The notes under the pieces: generated by a model | Database searches by the model: none | What the model was told of the DNA's origin: nothing | The model's input: the letters and a program-made list of their open reading frames with translations, nothing else | Part shown: in pieces, positions 48,583-59,452 of the stretch | Numbering within the stretch: position 1 is the first letter of the stretch | Layout: each line of letters begins with the position of its first letter | From: Acanthaster planci | Taxonomy: Eukaryota > Echinodermata > Asteroidea > Valvatida > Acanthasteridae | Direction: 5' to 3' | NCBI RefSeq assembly: GCF_001949145.1 | Contig: NW_019091519.1 | Coordinates: forward strand, 264,655 to 328,654 | DNA: 64,000 bases | Position numbers and translations under genes: made by a program

Positions 48583-50368
48583 CCTTGTACATCGACACGG
48601 CGTAGTTTCTCTTGTCAACTTGTGAAAGGACAGTGACTTTTATTAAAAACATCTCTTTATTTAAAAGTGTAAGGAGTTTCCTGCCTGTCATGAAGGCAGT
48701 TTGTATGATTTCAAGTTACAGTTTAGGTGTTTTGAATCGAAAGTGAGGAATCGTCTTGAGGGACTATACATGTACGTCGGTAGTTCCTAGTGAAGGCTGC
48801 AGTTTTGCATATTGCAAGTTGTACAATATGTAGAAACAATGCATCCCACCTTAAATTATCGTAACGGCTTCTTTTGCTACATTATATGTATAAAAGTATT
48901 TATTAAAGGCATTCTTTCCTTTAAGTTCATTTACTCATAATGTATTAGTTTGTAATCAATAGATGCGATCCATCTTCAAGGTTCACAGATTTTTTTTTTT
49001 TTCAAAAAACGAACAAACTAACCAACCTACATAATTTTTAAAAACACTGTCCAAGACCAATATGGTTTACTTGAGGGAAAACTGTGATTTTGGTAATTGG
49101 TTGTTTTACAGTTTCATACACATGTAGGCATATGGATCAAATGAGGAAGTCACAAGTGGGAACTTGATTAATTCAAGATGTGCTTATTGGTAGTGCGCAG
49201 AACGTGTAGCGTAAATAGAAAAGATGTGCCTTGTCTTTCTTTTTGGTAGTGATGTAGAAGTAATGGATCAACTACAGTCAATTTCTCTAATTGTAGGATT
49301 TTTATGGCATGTTTCCAAGAACAGCTTTGGGGCCAAAATGTAATGAAGCAAGAGTGTGACATTAAGGGGCACCATGGTAGATTGTATCAGGTTGTTAATG
49401 CAAACTCCGAAAAACTTGATCTGTAACTTGTGGGATTTGTTTTTTGAAGAATTTTTTTTTTTATCTTTATGTAAAAGGAAACAAAAAGATGTAAATTCGG
49501 CAGTCAACAGTGCCCTTTATATTTTTGAAGATGTTTTTTAAACTATATGTTGATGGACTTATTTTAGAATGAGCTTCGAAAAAAATGCATGTTTGGTATA
49601 GCGATAATATTTGGCAAGGTGACCCTGACCTACTCATGTGGTGAGTGCTTGGTTATAAAAATGTTGTAGTTAAATGCATTGGCTGCTTGTCAGCAGTATT
49701 GCAGAAAAAGTGGAGAAAGTTTTTGCATCTCCCATGTTCATAGAAGTTTCAATGCTGTTAAAATGCTCAAAAGTTTCACCCTTCCACCCTCCCTTTTTTC
49801 TATGGAAATAAGGTTCAGTCCAAGTACAGGTGTGTATCTGTGTTAGTACCAACCTCAGAAGAGGTAGGCATGCAAAGCATCGTAAGGAGTTTATGAGATT
49901 CTTTTTTCCTCAATTTAATGTTGTGGCAGTTACAATACTACAACTGAAGTTTACCTGACTGGTATTCACCCCCAAATTATACCCGGAACCCTGTTGTGTA
50001 GAAGTGACTTAAAAACACTTTAGCACTCTGCACTGAGAGATCATGTAACGGCTTCACAATATAAACAGATTTTTGCTCTGTGGGAGCATTGTTTGAAAAT
50101 ATTTGAGGTGCTGTGTTGTGGGTTGTGGGAATTGATAGGGAAATGTTTGTTCTGAGAGTGGACTCCATGTGGAAACAAAAACTTTCAAAACTTTGATAAA
50201 ACCAGTCAATGATTCAACTTCATTTCTTTGAAGTAATGAAGCAGTTAGTCAAGTGGACTTTTGTTCTTTGTTTTGCTTTTTCTATGCAATAGACCTTATT
50301 TATGTGTTTGCCATTTAGAAAGTGAAGTTAACTTCTCATTTTGGGAACCGTAGAGTAAAAATAATAGC

Positions 50369-50374
50369 AATAAA
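50369..50374 (+). terminator. Candidate poly(A) signal AATAAA (DAG1, proximal)
   Basis: AATAAA about 1.8 kb downstream of the DAG1 stop codon. It is one of several possible signals and is weak evidence alone. Confidence 0.3.
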
Positions 50375-53362
50375 ATAAGTCTATTACAGATTCATGCCAT
50401 TTCGTGGTTAGAATAATTTACAATTTGTGATAAACTAAATCTAAATGTTTGAAGCCACATTAAAAAAAAAGCAAGTGAGGCTTCAAACGCCAAATGGTCA
50501 GGCACCACCCCATTTAACATATTACATTGAGTATGATAGATTCAGGGAACAAGATCAAAAATGGCTTCTGCGTAAATGAGGTCTATTGCTTAGCCGAGTG
50601 AGAGGTTTGCACAGTCGGCTAGTAAAGCTGTGTTGTATCGGCATAGGCTTCACCATGCATTGGGGTATCGCACTTGATTGGTTTAACCCAGGGTTAATCC
50701 AATTGGCAGGGTAGGATCATGCAATATTATAAACCCATTTATGCAATTACTGTGAGGTTTAAGCTGCCTTGGACTTTCAAAGAAAAACTTCCCGGGTAGA
50801 AATTGTTTTCCCACAATTGCAGTTACTACTAATGTTGTTAGAATGCATTACAGGAAAAAACGTTATTCTGTACTCAGTTGAAGATGTTTGTAAGGCTTTT
50901 TGAGTGTATGTGTTGAAAACTATATGAGATTTCCTTCTTCAGTTGTGAACTGGCAGGCTTGTCCATACAGTTCATTCACTTGTAAGCAGTTTCCTAAAAT
51001 TGCATTTTTTTAAATCCTAAAAGGTGTTTTTCAAATATTTTAGAAACTTTATTCGCATTTTTGAAATAACGTAAAAATCCCTCCTGAGCCATTAACACAG
51101 CTCTACAAAAATCTACCATTGAGCTTATTTTTTGTATGTAAACTGCTAGTGTGTATGGCATATACATTTTTAAATTTGTAATATTGTGAAGTGTTTTTTT
51201 TTGGGGGGAGGGTTTTGTTTGGGTCTTTATGGGTGAATGCTGAAAATTATTCATCTGCTGTTCAAGTGTAGCATTCATTTCCAGGGGGTGCGACAACACA
51301 TCTGATAATGTGTGTGTTACTCTGGAACTCTAATGGCAAAGAGCATTCGTGTACATTTTAAATGTATTGTTACCTCTCGTATATACCCAATATTTTAACC
51401 ACAAGCTCCTGAGCTCTTGAGATAAGCCTCTGGTGTATTTGGTGCTTATTTATATATTAGTTGATTTTTTTCCCTTGTATCTACAAGACTACATGTACAT
51501 GTATATTACCCTGTTTCATTTTAATGTCATTTTTTATTCATTTAAAATTGTGTTTTTCTCCTGTGTCATTTTTATTAGCTTTTTCCTCAAAAATCTCATG
51601 TAATATATGATATGCAATTTATTGTGACTTTTAAGATGTTTGTGTTATCTACATTAGAGGGAAATTGCCTGTTGCAGGTATAATGTGCATTTTTGTGGTA
51701 AGTACTCCGTGCCAGGTAAATGCAAGGAAACATTTTGGGGGGGAGAGTATTTGGTTTAATAGAGAATGTCGCACTGGGGTTTTTGCCTCGCACCACCCTA
51801 CAGAGTAACCTGTCTTTCATGGCGATGTGCACAATTTGATTGGAACCCCCCCATTTGTAATATCCTTTTCAAAATCAAATCATGGCAGTGTATGGAAGAG
51901 AAGAAATTTTGTGTGGAGAACTGTGCCCGAAGATCTTTGCTTGGTGGTGTTTGCATGAAATGCTACTTGAAAATTGTAGCATCATCTTTGCCCAATGGAG
52001 GCAGTAGCATTTTGTAAGAAATATTGCACAAGAAGTTCTGGCATTAGATTCCTTTTTCACCAGAAAGGCTTCAGCTGGATGTAGTGGCTGTGACTATGAC
52101 TGTGGCTGGTAATGTGCTCATAGAAGCCATTAACTAGTGGCTTATCAACTTCCCATAGTCATGAGTTTTACCATCTGAAAAGTCACTGCTGAAAAGAGAC
52201 TAAATACTGAATAGGTTTCAATTTGGGAGCCTCTTGCACAAAACTTTCCCCCAACTTGAACCATATCTTAAATTCTTTCTACTTGCACATACCAGGCTTT
52301 TCTGAGAATGAACATGCTAAAAATTTCTTATCCAAGTGTTATAAATGCTGAGCATAGTGATATAGTCCGAACATTTCCTGCAAGTAATGTGATTGAGGCA
52401 CACGCTTCAGGTTGGTCTGGTTGTCACTGTGCAAAGTAGGGCTCAATAAATCAACTAATATTTTGATTTTTGTGGGAATCACAAGATTCCAGTGTCAACC
52501 GTCTTACAAAGTTTGTACCACTTCGTACTGCAGATGTGTCAAATAGTGATTTTTTTTTTGTCTTTTGGGAGTTGAATTTTCCGAAAGATTGCAGGCTGTT
52601 ACTTGTTTGAATTGCCACTGTGTCAAATATGGTTGTTGCAAGATATTCATTTAGGGAGAACATTTTGTAAAAACAAAAATAATAACAATGATAACCACTG
52701 TTGTCTGTTAATTGTCTGTCATTGTAGCAGAAAATGTAGGACACTCATTTATGAAAAAGTAGTTATTGGATGGGCAATAGTCGTACACTTTGACAGCGAA
52801 TAACAATAATGCAAGGTGCTCGATCTTTTAAATCATTAAATAAATCGTGTCAGTTTGTTTTAGCTTGTCTAGATTTATGAAAATGTACCCATGCAAGCAC
52901 AGTCTGTGACTTGAGAGACACCGTTTAAGATTTAAATGGCTACAAATTATGATATTAAATTGCTTGCTTAATTTTGTATTATGTGGTCTAGTATTTGAAA
53001 ATCTGCTTTAGAAGTGAGACAAAACTGTTGATGAATCGAGGCAGGAACAAAACCACAGAAGCTTTTTTAAAGGTTCAAAGGGGAGACATCTTTGAATGAC
53101 TTTGTACTTCATAACTATTATCGCGTCTGTTTCATACATTGTCAATTTACGTGGTATTGTATATGTCAGACATTTTAACCGTCTTCTCTGTACACGTAAG
53201 CTGAAAAATACTACCAGTGATTGAATTTCTTTTGTGAATATACCTTGATAGCTATAACGTAGTATGAAAAAGTACAGACAAAATGCTTCTGGAGTTGTAA
53301 TGTGTATCTCCGTACTTGCCTACAAGTTTGTAACAATGCTAGCAGTGAACCAGTATGTTAAT

Positions 53363-53368
53363 AATAAA
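53363..53368 (+). terminator. Candidate poly(A) signal AATAAA (DAG1, distal)
   Basis: AATAAA followed within 15 bases by a T/G-rich stretch (ttcttttgtg), just before the base composition changes to a more CpG-containing intergenic segment. It is my preferred DAG1 transcript end. Confidence 0.35.
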
Positions 53369-53489
53369 CATTTCTTTTGTGAAAGACAGCAGTTGTATAT
53401 CTGCACAGTTAATTTCTCTTAACGTCCAGTACTACAGGAGGTTCTTTCGATGCTTGTCACTGGGGCTTGCTTTAAGTTGCTTAGTTTTG

Positions 53490-53612
53490 CTACGGAGGAT
53501 AAAGTCCTCTGGGAAAGAGTTTCCATATACGGACGCCAGTAATTATTCCCTACTGTGGCCTATTAATCGTCGCAGAAAGCAAAAACCTGTCAAAAGTTAA
53601 ATTTAGGAGGAA
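53490..53612 (-). repeat. Dispersed ~125 bp repeat, inverted copy
   Basis: Read on the - strand: cctcctaaatttaacttttg, then ttttgctttctgcgacg, then gggaataattactggcgtcc and gtatatggaaactctttcc. It matches the copy at 56166-56300 in the same order. Confidence 0.7.
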
Positions 53613-54310
53613 AAATCCAAGTCGATTACTTAGAAAAAACAGAATTCTTCAGATCGTTCTCATAGGGTTTGTGTATAGGATGTCAAGTGGTGTCCGTATA
53701 TGGAAGTCTTTCCCCGCACTTATCTCCAGTTTCCTCAAAATTTTGGACACAAATCCCCTCTTCGTTTCTCCACGATCTTGTCTGAAAGCACGTTCATCTG
53801 GACAATGTCCGACTCTGTTTTACGTTTCTAATTCTCGTGAACGATACCGGTCAGTCATGATAGCGCCCTCTCGCGGCGGCGGTTTTGTGTACCAAATAAA
53901 TAGGAATGTTTCGGAGTATATTACGAGACTGCCGTACGAGACTACAGTTCAGAAAAACACAGACTTGACATGCCCTTGGGGCTATCGCTTCAGTCTTTAT
54001 GTTGTAATGTTTACTTGGTTACTCAGAATAAAGGTTTGTTGTTTTCTTCTAGGGTTGTAAATTCTTGTTGGAGTTATACTTGAAAATGTACAATGTACAT
54101 AATACCGCAATTTTCGTTTACGTTACTTCGGGGATGGGTTTTTTGCATCAGAAATTAATCTGGAATAGATTTCCCCTCTGTTCACTGAAAAGGAAGGATT
54201 TTGACGAAATAATAAATTAACTACAGAAATTTGAACTTTGATCAACCGTTTCCTCAAACAAAATGGTCGTATAACAAACCAAAACGTTCACGGCAATTTG
54301 AAGGCACAAA

Positions 54311-54700
54311 GGGTAATGGCCACTTTTCGGCCGCCTCGGTAAAATCTATTTTTCTAGTATACAAAAGCAGAAAGTAAAGAGCACGGTTGTGTTTAAAATG
54401 GTCGATCCGCTTTTCTGAAAGAAGGAAAACAAGTGGCGACTTTTCGGCTGTCTGTAATCAAACCGTTTGACCCACCTTTGCTTCTCTGCAAAAAGAAAAG
54501 CAGGTGGTCATTTTTCGTCCGTCAGCAAATGGAGGGAAAGTAAAATCTGCTTTTCTGGCGAAGAAAAATGCATTTTCACAAATCGTCCAATCTGCTCTTG
54601 AGGTAGCAAAAAAGTTAAGAAGTGCATGTTCCAAAAACGTAAAATCCTATTTTCCACTATTCTGAAAGCAGAAAAGGAGATGGCGACCTTTCGTCCTCCA
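54311..54700 (+). repeat. Degenerate tandem array with (A/G)TGG(C/T)(C/G)A-TTTTCG cores
   Basis: Four related cores, aatggccacttttcggccg (about 54315), aagtggcgacttttcggctg (54431), caggtggtcatttttcgtcc (54501) and agatggcgacctttcgtcc (about 54679). Several are preceded by ttctg-aaag-agaaaa. Spacing is irregular (about 115, 70 and 175 bp). Confidence 0.55.
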
Positions 54701-55859
54701 CAAATTTAATTATTGTTCAAACAATTAGTTCCTTGTGAAGACAACCAGGACGTTTGCCTCGAACTTCGTTTTTTGGCCGGAGTATTCCATTTTATCTGGA
54801 TGTTTTGTAACGAGCCATCCACATACCCATGTGTGCACGTGGTCACATGTTGGCAGTTTTGAATTTAGTCCCCGGCTTAGTCATCCAAAGTGCTAAACCC
54901 TAAGAAGTGTTTCAACACTGGGAGGTTTTAAGAGGGTTTTCAGGATGGAGGACGATAGCGCTCAGCCATCCCATTTGAACTGCATGGGCTTGTTTCGCAG
55001 GAAGTGTTCAGTACGTGAATAAAAATCCCTAAGTATAGCTTGGATTTGGAAGGGTCCATAAAGCTTTCCGATACCCATTAAAGCAGTTGATGTAGATTTG
55101 ATGGGGGAAATGAAACATCGTATTGATTCAGACCAACCTTGAAGATGTTGAGAAATAATCTAGTGATTGTTGAAAAAGTTGGAAATTCACTGACGTTAGC
55201 TTAATGGCCAAACTAACACAGTTACGCACTATCAGTATCAGCCCTACTCAAGGTCATAGGCCCATAACCTGGATGAGAGATATTCTTTTTCAATTTTTCA
55301 CCTCAAACCGATTTTAGAACCTCTTTTCCCTCTGTTTTACACGTTTGGGGGGAAATTGTAAAAACTGGGGTTTACTAAAGAATGCAGGCCGGTAAATAGG
55401 CTGCTTGCGCGGCCCAAATCACAATTTGTATGTACTCAAATACTCTACGAAATAGAGCATTTTGTGGCCCATGAACTTGAAGATTTGTAGAAAAGATAGG
55501 TTTAGGCGGGCAAAGAGAATACCAGCTTGCGTTGAAGTGGGATTTGGAAAAAATGGGTGCCTAAAACGGTCTATTTTTCGAGAAGTGTAGGCATCGGTAT
55601 TTCAAAACGGAGAGGAGCTTCAAGACCGCATTTTAGGGGTGACCTTCCATGGAAATAAAAATCTTCCGAAGTCATCGGTTAACGAATGGAATGAAAAGAA
55701 AATGAAAAATCATAAACTGGGCTTATATTTGACGTGCTTCTCAAACGCCTGAGAAACTCTTGAGTATTTTCCAGATTTTTTGAAGTTATGGGTATTTATC
55801 ACTGTTGGCTATGGCAATTTATTTACTGGCCTGCAACCNCTGGCCAGAAATTCTCACCT

Positions 55860-56037
55860 GAATAAGTGGGCTGCACCCCTCAATGCAAATATTTACAGCG
55901 CCACCAAGAGGCGGCTCAATGTCACAGTTCCCTGGCGCGGCACAGGCACCGGCCGCATCCGGTGACAGCTGTTTCGATGTTGCTACCCTGAATATTCCTT
56001 TATTGCTGTTTTTGTCTTCTTGATTCATTTGAAATAG
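55860..56037 (+). promoter_or_regulatory. Candidate promoter / untranslated first exon of the small membrane-protein gene
   Basis: A short patch rich in CpG (ggcgcggcacaggcaccggc and neighbours) lies upstream of a near-ideal splice donor at 56037/56038. The next visible acceptor is at 56728, nine bases before the ATG of the small membrane-protein gene. The intron so formed (691 bp) contains two copies of a dispersed repeat. The arrangement fits a non-coding first exon but rests on splice signals and composition only. Confidence 0.35.
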
Positions 56038-56165
56038 GTGAGTGGATTGTTAAAGAGTTCTATACACAGGCATCAGTTGACACCCTACGATGAGTGATGT
56101 TCCAGTTGGAGCTCGCTGTTCAGTTGTACCATGATTGTACCTATCCAGATCCACAAACCCTCTAG

Positions 56166-56300
56166 ACTAAAGACTTGGTATTTTCCCTCCTAATTTGAAC
56201 TTTTTTGGACATGTCTTTTGCTTTTTGACGCGTATGTGACGTAGCGGGCTCCGTGGGGAATAATTTCTGGCGTCAGTATATGGAACTCTTTCCGAGTTCA
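56166..56300 (+). repeat. Dispersed ~125 bp repeat, direct copy A
   Basis: cctcctaatttgaacttttt, then ttttgctttttgacgcg, then ggggaataatttctggcgtc and agtatatggaactctttcc. Confidence 0.7.
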
Positions 56301-56376
56301 ATACACTGTCATTATTTGTTCCGCTGTGTACAAACCAAATGAGATCGGTCTGAAAAAAATTAAGTAGGCCTAAGTG

Positions 56377-56510
56377 CATCGTTTTCCCTGCTAAATTTGA
56401 CTTTAATTTGTACGTTAGTCTTAGTGTTACTGTTTTCTGACAGGGGATGCGACATCCACTGTAGGGAAAAGTGAGTGACGTCCATGCGTGGAATTCTTCA
56501 GACTCAATAT
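56377..56510 (+). repeat. Dispersed ~125 bp repeat, direct copy B (diverged)
   Basis: cgttttccctgctaaatttg, then gtgacgtccatgcgtggaat and a shared tcaatattgtcattcatttg tail. It lies about 210 bp after copy A and is more diverged. Confidence 0.55.
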
Positions 56511-56728
56511 TGTCATTCATTTGCTCAACTGCAATACCTTTATCTCCCAAAACTCTGATAGGAACTTGGCTAATATAATACTGTGAGTCTGCATCTACCC
56601 CCACTACTGTGGGAGTGTGGCTGATGACAACTCACTCACTTTCGGGGTAGGTCAGCTTCCAGAGTAACAACGTTTTTGGACTTTGGGGTCATGCAGCTCA
56701 TCTGCTGTCTTGTAACATTCAATTTCAG

Positions 56729-56942
56729 CATTCATCTATGGCAGATCAAGACAGTAACCAATCCGGTGTACTCCAGGAAATTCTTAACCTTCCGAGCCTG
56801 GTGAGGGCGCTGTATTACTCGGACGACTTCCAGACTCGTGTGTGTTGGTGGTTCGTGTACACCTTGGCGGTCCTCGTTGTTTTGATACATTTTTCCTGGC
56901 AGCTGTACGGAGCAGACATCTCCAAGACCTTTATGCAACAAG
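56729..56942 (+). CDS. Small membrane-protein gene, exon 1 (coding from 56738)
   Basis: Acceptor aatttcag immediately before 56729 and donor CAAG|gtacat after 56942. It holds 68 complete codons plus one base. The transmembrane segment is entirely in this exon. Reading through the donor would give only nine further residues (GTWSLRCHKM then V and stop), which supports splicing rather than a single-exon gene. Confidence 0.65.
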
Positions 56943-57890
56943 GTACATGGTCTCTGCGATGCCACAAGATGGTTTAGGGAGTGCCAAGGTCATGTTGGAC
57001 TTTGTTGATTGACCCACCTGATTATTCGATTTCTGCAGGATCGCTTGATCTTGGTGTTTAAGCTGTCAATGATTTCAACTTCAGGCGATCGCTTTTTCTT
57101 TCCAATTCATGGTTGTGGAAGAATATTTTTATAAAGGGAATTAAAGTCAGAGACTTCATACAGGGTTGACTGCTAGTGTACTCAAGATTAATAAATGTAA
57201 ATATGCATTAAACTGGTAACAGGTTTGTAATTAATGATACCAGGTGATCATTCGTAGATATTCTGGACAATGAAACACTACAGTGTATGATCTGTTTCTA
57301 CATGTATCTTTTGTGCATATGCATTTGGCAAAACTTTCATTTTTCCCCCAAACTTTACTCCTTTCCTAAGGCGATTTTTGACTACCCGTTTTTTGATCTG
57401 TATTTATATCGTCCTGGTTCCTGTCATTTTTCAGGTGGGCAGTACACTCCAACAAGACAAAGGCAAGTTTGTTTGGAAAAATTAAAAAAAAAAAAATTGT
57501 TTGAAAGTTGTGTTGGTTGTATTTCAAGTGCATAACAACTAAACATTTTGTCAGTTGCACCACAAAGTAATATACCATCCACAGACTTTAGAAACGTGGC
57601 ACATCTGTTTGTGGTGCAGCAACTATCCACAATAAATTAGTTTGTGATACAAACGACAATTTGGGAGAGAATGGATAAAATGCAGTTTCAGGACACAAAC
57701 TCAACTTCAGATTTCAGATACTTTATAAATGTTGCACATCAAGATCAGTTCGAATTCAAAAAGTCGTTGATGAGTCAAAAAAACATCATCAGCTAGCAGT
57801 GCCGTTTTTTGAATTTATGTAATTCATTTTGTGTCACTACACAGGTCACAAGATGGCAGCCCTCCTAAACAACATGGCAAGGTGGATTGA
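56738..57890 (+). CDS. Small single-pass membrane protein, family not recognised
   Basis: Preferred model join(56738..56942,57435..57462,57845..57890), 92 residues. Exon 1 follows an acceptor (aatttcag) and starts ATGGCAGATCAA. It encodes a polar N-terminus (1-10), an amphipathic stretch (about 11-33) and one strong hydrophobic segment at about 36-57 (core YTLAVLVVLI with flanking Trp residues). The tail is basic and hydrophilic (GGQYTPTRQR then SQDGSPPK...). Exon 1 ends CAAG|gtacat in phase 1. Exon 2 is tiny (28 bp); its best donor is AG|GCAAGT, a GC-AG intron. With a GT donor four bases later the frame ends after VTRWQPS. A third frame of exon 3 (MAALLNNMARWIDQQMAN) would need a poor donor. 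I do not recognise a family; localisation in an internal or plasma membrane is inferred from the hydrophobic segment only. Confidence 0.6.
57435..57462 (+). CDS. Small membrane-protein gene, micro-exon 2
   Basis: Preceded by a pyrimidine-rich acceptor (gtcatttttcag). It reads G|GT GGG CAG TAC ACT CCA ACA AGA CAA AG in phase with exon 1. The AG|GCAAGT donor is the classical GC-type consensus; a GT donor ending the exon at 57466 is the alternative. Confidence 0.5.
57845..57890 (+). CDS. Small membrane-protein gene, exon 3 (C-terminal tail, frame uncertain)
   Basis: Acceptor tcactacacag before 57845. With the GC donor the frame reads SQDGSPPKQHGKVD then TGA at 57888-57890. In another frame the stop is at 57907-57909. 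The choice depends on the exon 2 donor. Confidence 0.45.
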
Positions 57891-58733
57891 CCAACAGATG
57901 GCAAACTGACAGTAAAAAAAAATCATTTTGAAACTATTGGACCTTCAGGACCATCTGAGGTTTCCTGAAGGGAACAAGGTACAGAGGGGTTGTCTGCAGT
58001 GTCTTTCTTGCCATGAGGTGGCCCTGAACATCACCTCAAGGAAATGGATTAACTGCTTGTATTGCCAGCCCGTCTCGTAGATCAAAGAGTTGCCTCAGGG
58101 TAGACCGCTGCTTGGCAAAAACCTCTCTCATTCACCCAGTTCTTGTGTCTAAAACTATTAACTTGAACTGTACACCAAATATTGTGACATTTTAATGCTT
58201 TGTCTTTGATCAGAAATGTACTGTAATGCACATTTGTTCTTGACAGATTTTATACATATCAAAATATACATATTTATATAATTTATTCATAGTGACATAT
58301 TTAGTACTCTTGATTTCGGTTTCCATGTAAACAATTGCGCTACTTTGGGTACTTGGAAATTGATTTGGTTTCATTTGTTTATTTTGAACTCTGTGTGATT
58401 TTTCTTTGGCAAAGCTCATAAGATACTTCCATAGTGTGCTTGTTGAGATGTTTGATAGCAGTAAATCATCGCATTTCTTTGCTGTAATTTGAGGTGAGCA
58501 GTTTAAGAAATGGTACGTGACTGGAAAACCAATGAGCCAAGTGATTGCGTATATGAAAAGTTATACACCACTACGATCAAGGTCAAACTTTGCACAGATG
58601 AAGCAGGTGTTACTTGAAGGGTTCCTGCAGAGTTCCATGTCAGCCTTTGTGGAGTGATATAACTTCTATGTGTGAAATAAAATGGAATATGTACCCAAGG
58701 GTTTTGGAGCTGAAGTTTTAGGAAAGAAATAAA
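57891..58733 (+). other. Probable 3' UTR of the small membrane-protein gene
   Basis: AT-rich, without a supported reading frame. It ends with two AATAAA signals at 58676-58681 and 58728-58733, giving an 3' UTR of about 0.8 kb. Confidence 0.45.
58728..58733 (+). terminator. Candidate poly(A) signal AATAAA for the small membrane-protein gene
   Basis: Second of two AATAAA hexamers 52 bp apart (the other at 58676-58681), both downstream of the last exon and upstream of the convergent GLYCTK gene. Confidence 0.4.
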
Positions 58734-59452
58734 CTGATGTAAAAAACATCTGATTTATATCTTAATACTTGGTTTCAAGTACCTTCTGTGGAGACAAAAT
58801 TGCAATTGCTTTACTCTTTCAAATGAATCATGCACTCAGTGTGAAGAGTAACACTAACCATCCCTGTACTTAATTAATGTGTTTCTGTGCCAAAACTGAC
58901 CATTTCAAGCAACTGAACATTATATTTGGTATCTCTTTGTGAGATAATTTTTGCATTTGGGCAAGATGATCAATTATTGCCCTTGATCTCGCGTGTGACC
59001 ACATTGAGTTATTGCCGTAATTTCTGTGGAAACCTTTAACCCAAGCCCCCCACGAGCTCTCGGCCAAAATCAAATGCAGTGCAGTAGAAGTAATCACACA
59101 TTTTGTACTTTAACAAAACTTGACTCCCAAGCCAAGTTTAATAAACAGAGGTGGCTGGGAAGTACAGTTAAGGGGTAACTTCACAGAGCTGCTTACGTAG
59201 AGAAATCTGCACAGCATATACAATGCATTCTTAGTAAAAACAGGTTACCGGCCAAAAGCTGAACACTTGACACTGGCTCCCTGGTCAATTTGCTCCATAT
59301 CAATTTGCTCTGTAAAACTTTCTGCTGAATGAAACTGAGTCTTAAATCCACTGAACTGCTGCAACATTAGATGAAGATGTTTAAGAATGGGGATGGTTTG
59401 ATGAAGTTAGAATTGGTAGTGTATTTCTCAAAGTCACCTTTTCCCTCCTTTG
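58734..59452. other. Convergent intergenic gap / GLYCTK 3' UTR
   Basis: No reading frame supported. On the - strand a variant poly(A) signal ATTAAA (+ strand tttaat at 59137-59142) lies about 310 bp past the GLYCTK stop codon and is a candidate transcript end. Confidence 0.4.

Larger units (their letters stand above)
48583..53368 (+). other. DAG1: Probable long 3' UTR of DAG1
   Basis: After the DAG1 stop the sequence is AT-rich with many T-runs, has no plausible coding frame, and shows far fewer TACATG repeats than the flanking introns; the clearest is at about 51490. AATAAA signals occur at 50369-50374 and 53363-53368, the latter followed by a T/G-rich stretch. Composition changes after about 53.4 kb. 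A UTR of 1.8 or 4.8 kb fits one of these signals. The end is inferred, not demonstrated. Confidence 0.45.
53369..56728. other. Intergenic region between DAG1 and the small membrane-protein gene
   Basis: No coding exon seen. It holds three copies of a ~125 bp repeat (53490-53612 inverted; 56166-56300 and 56377-56510 direct), a degenerate tandem array (54311-54700), two CTCF-like sites (about 53863 and 55900), an ambiguous base at 55839, and a CpG-richer patch at about 55860-55970 that may be the promoter of the downstream gene. A strong donor AG|GTGAGT ends at 56037 and could close an untranslated first exon. Confidence 0.6.

Noticed and set aside
47563-48691. Several antisense open frames over the 3' half of the DAG1 coding exon (up to 182 codons)
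   Set aside because: They are shadows of a long GC-richer exon; no motifs or splice context.
57847-57909. Exon 3 frame HKMAALLNNMARWIDQQMAN as the C-terminus of the small membrane protein
   Set aside because: It needs a weak donor (TTT|gtttgg) to be in frame; kept only as an alternative to the GC-AG model.
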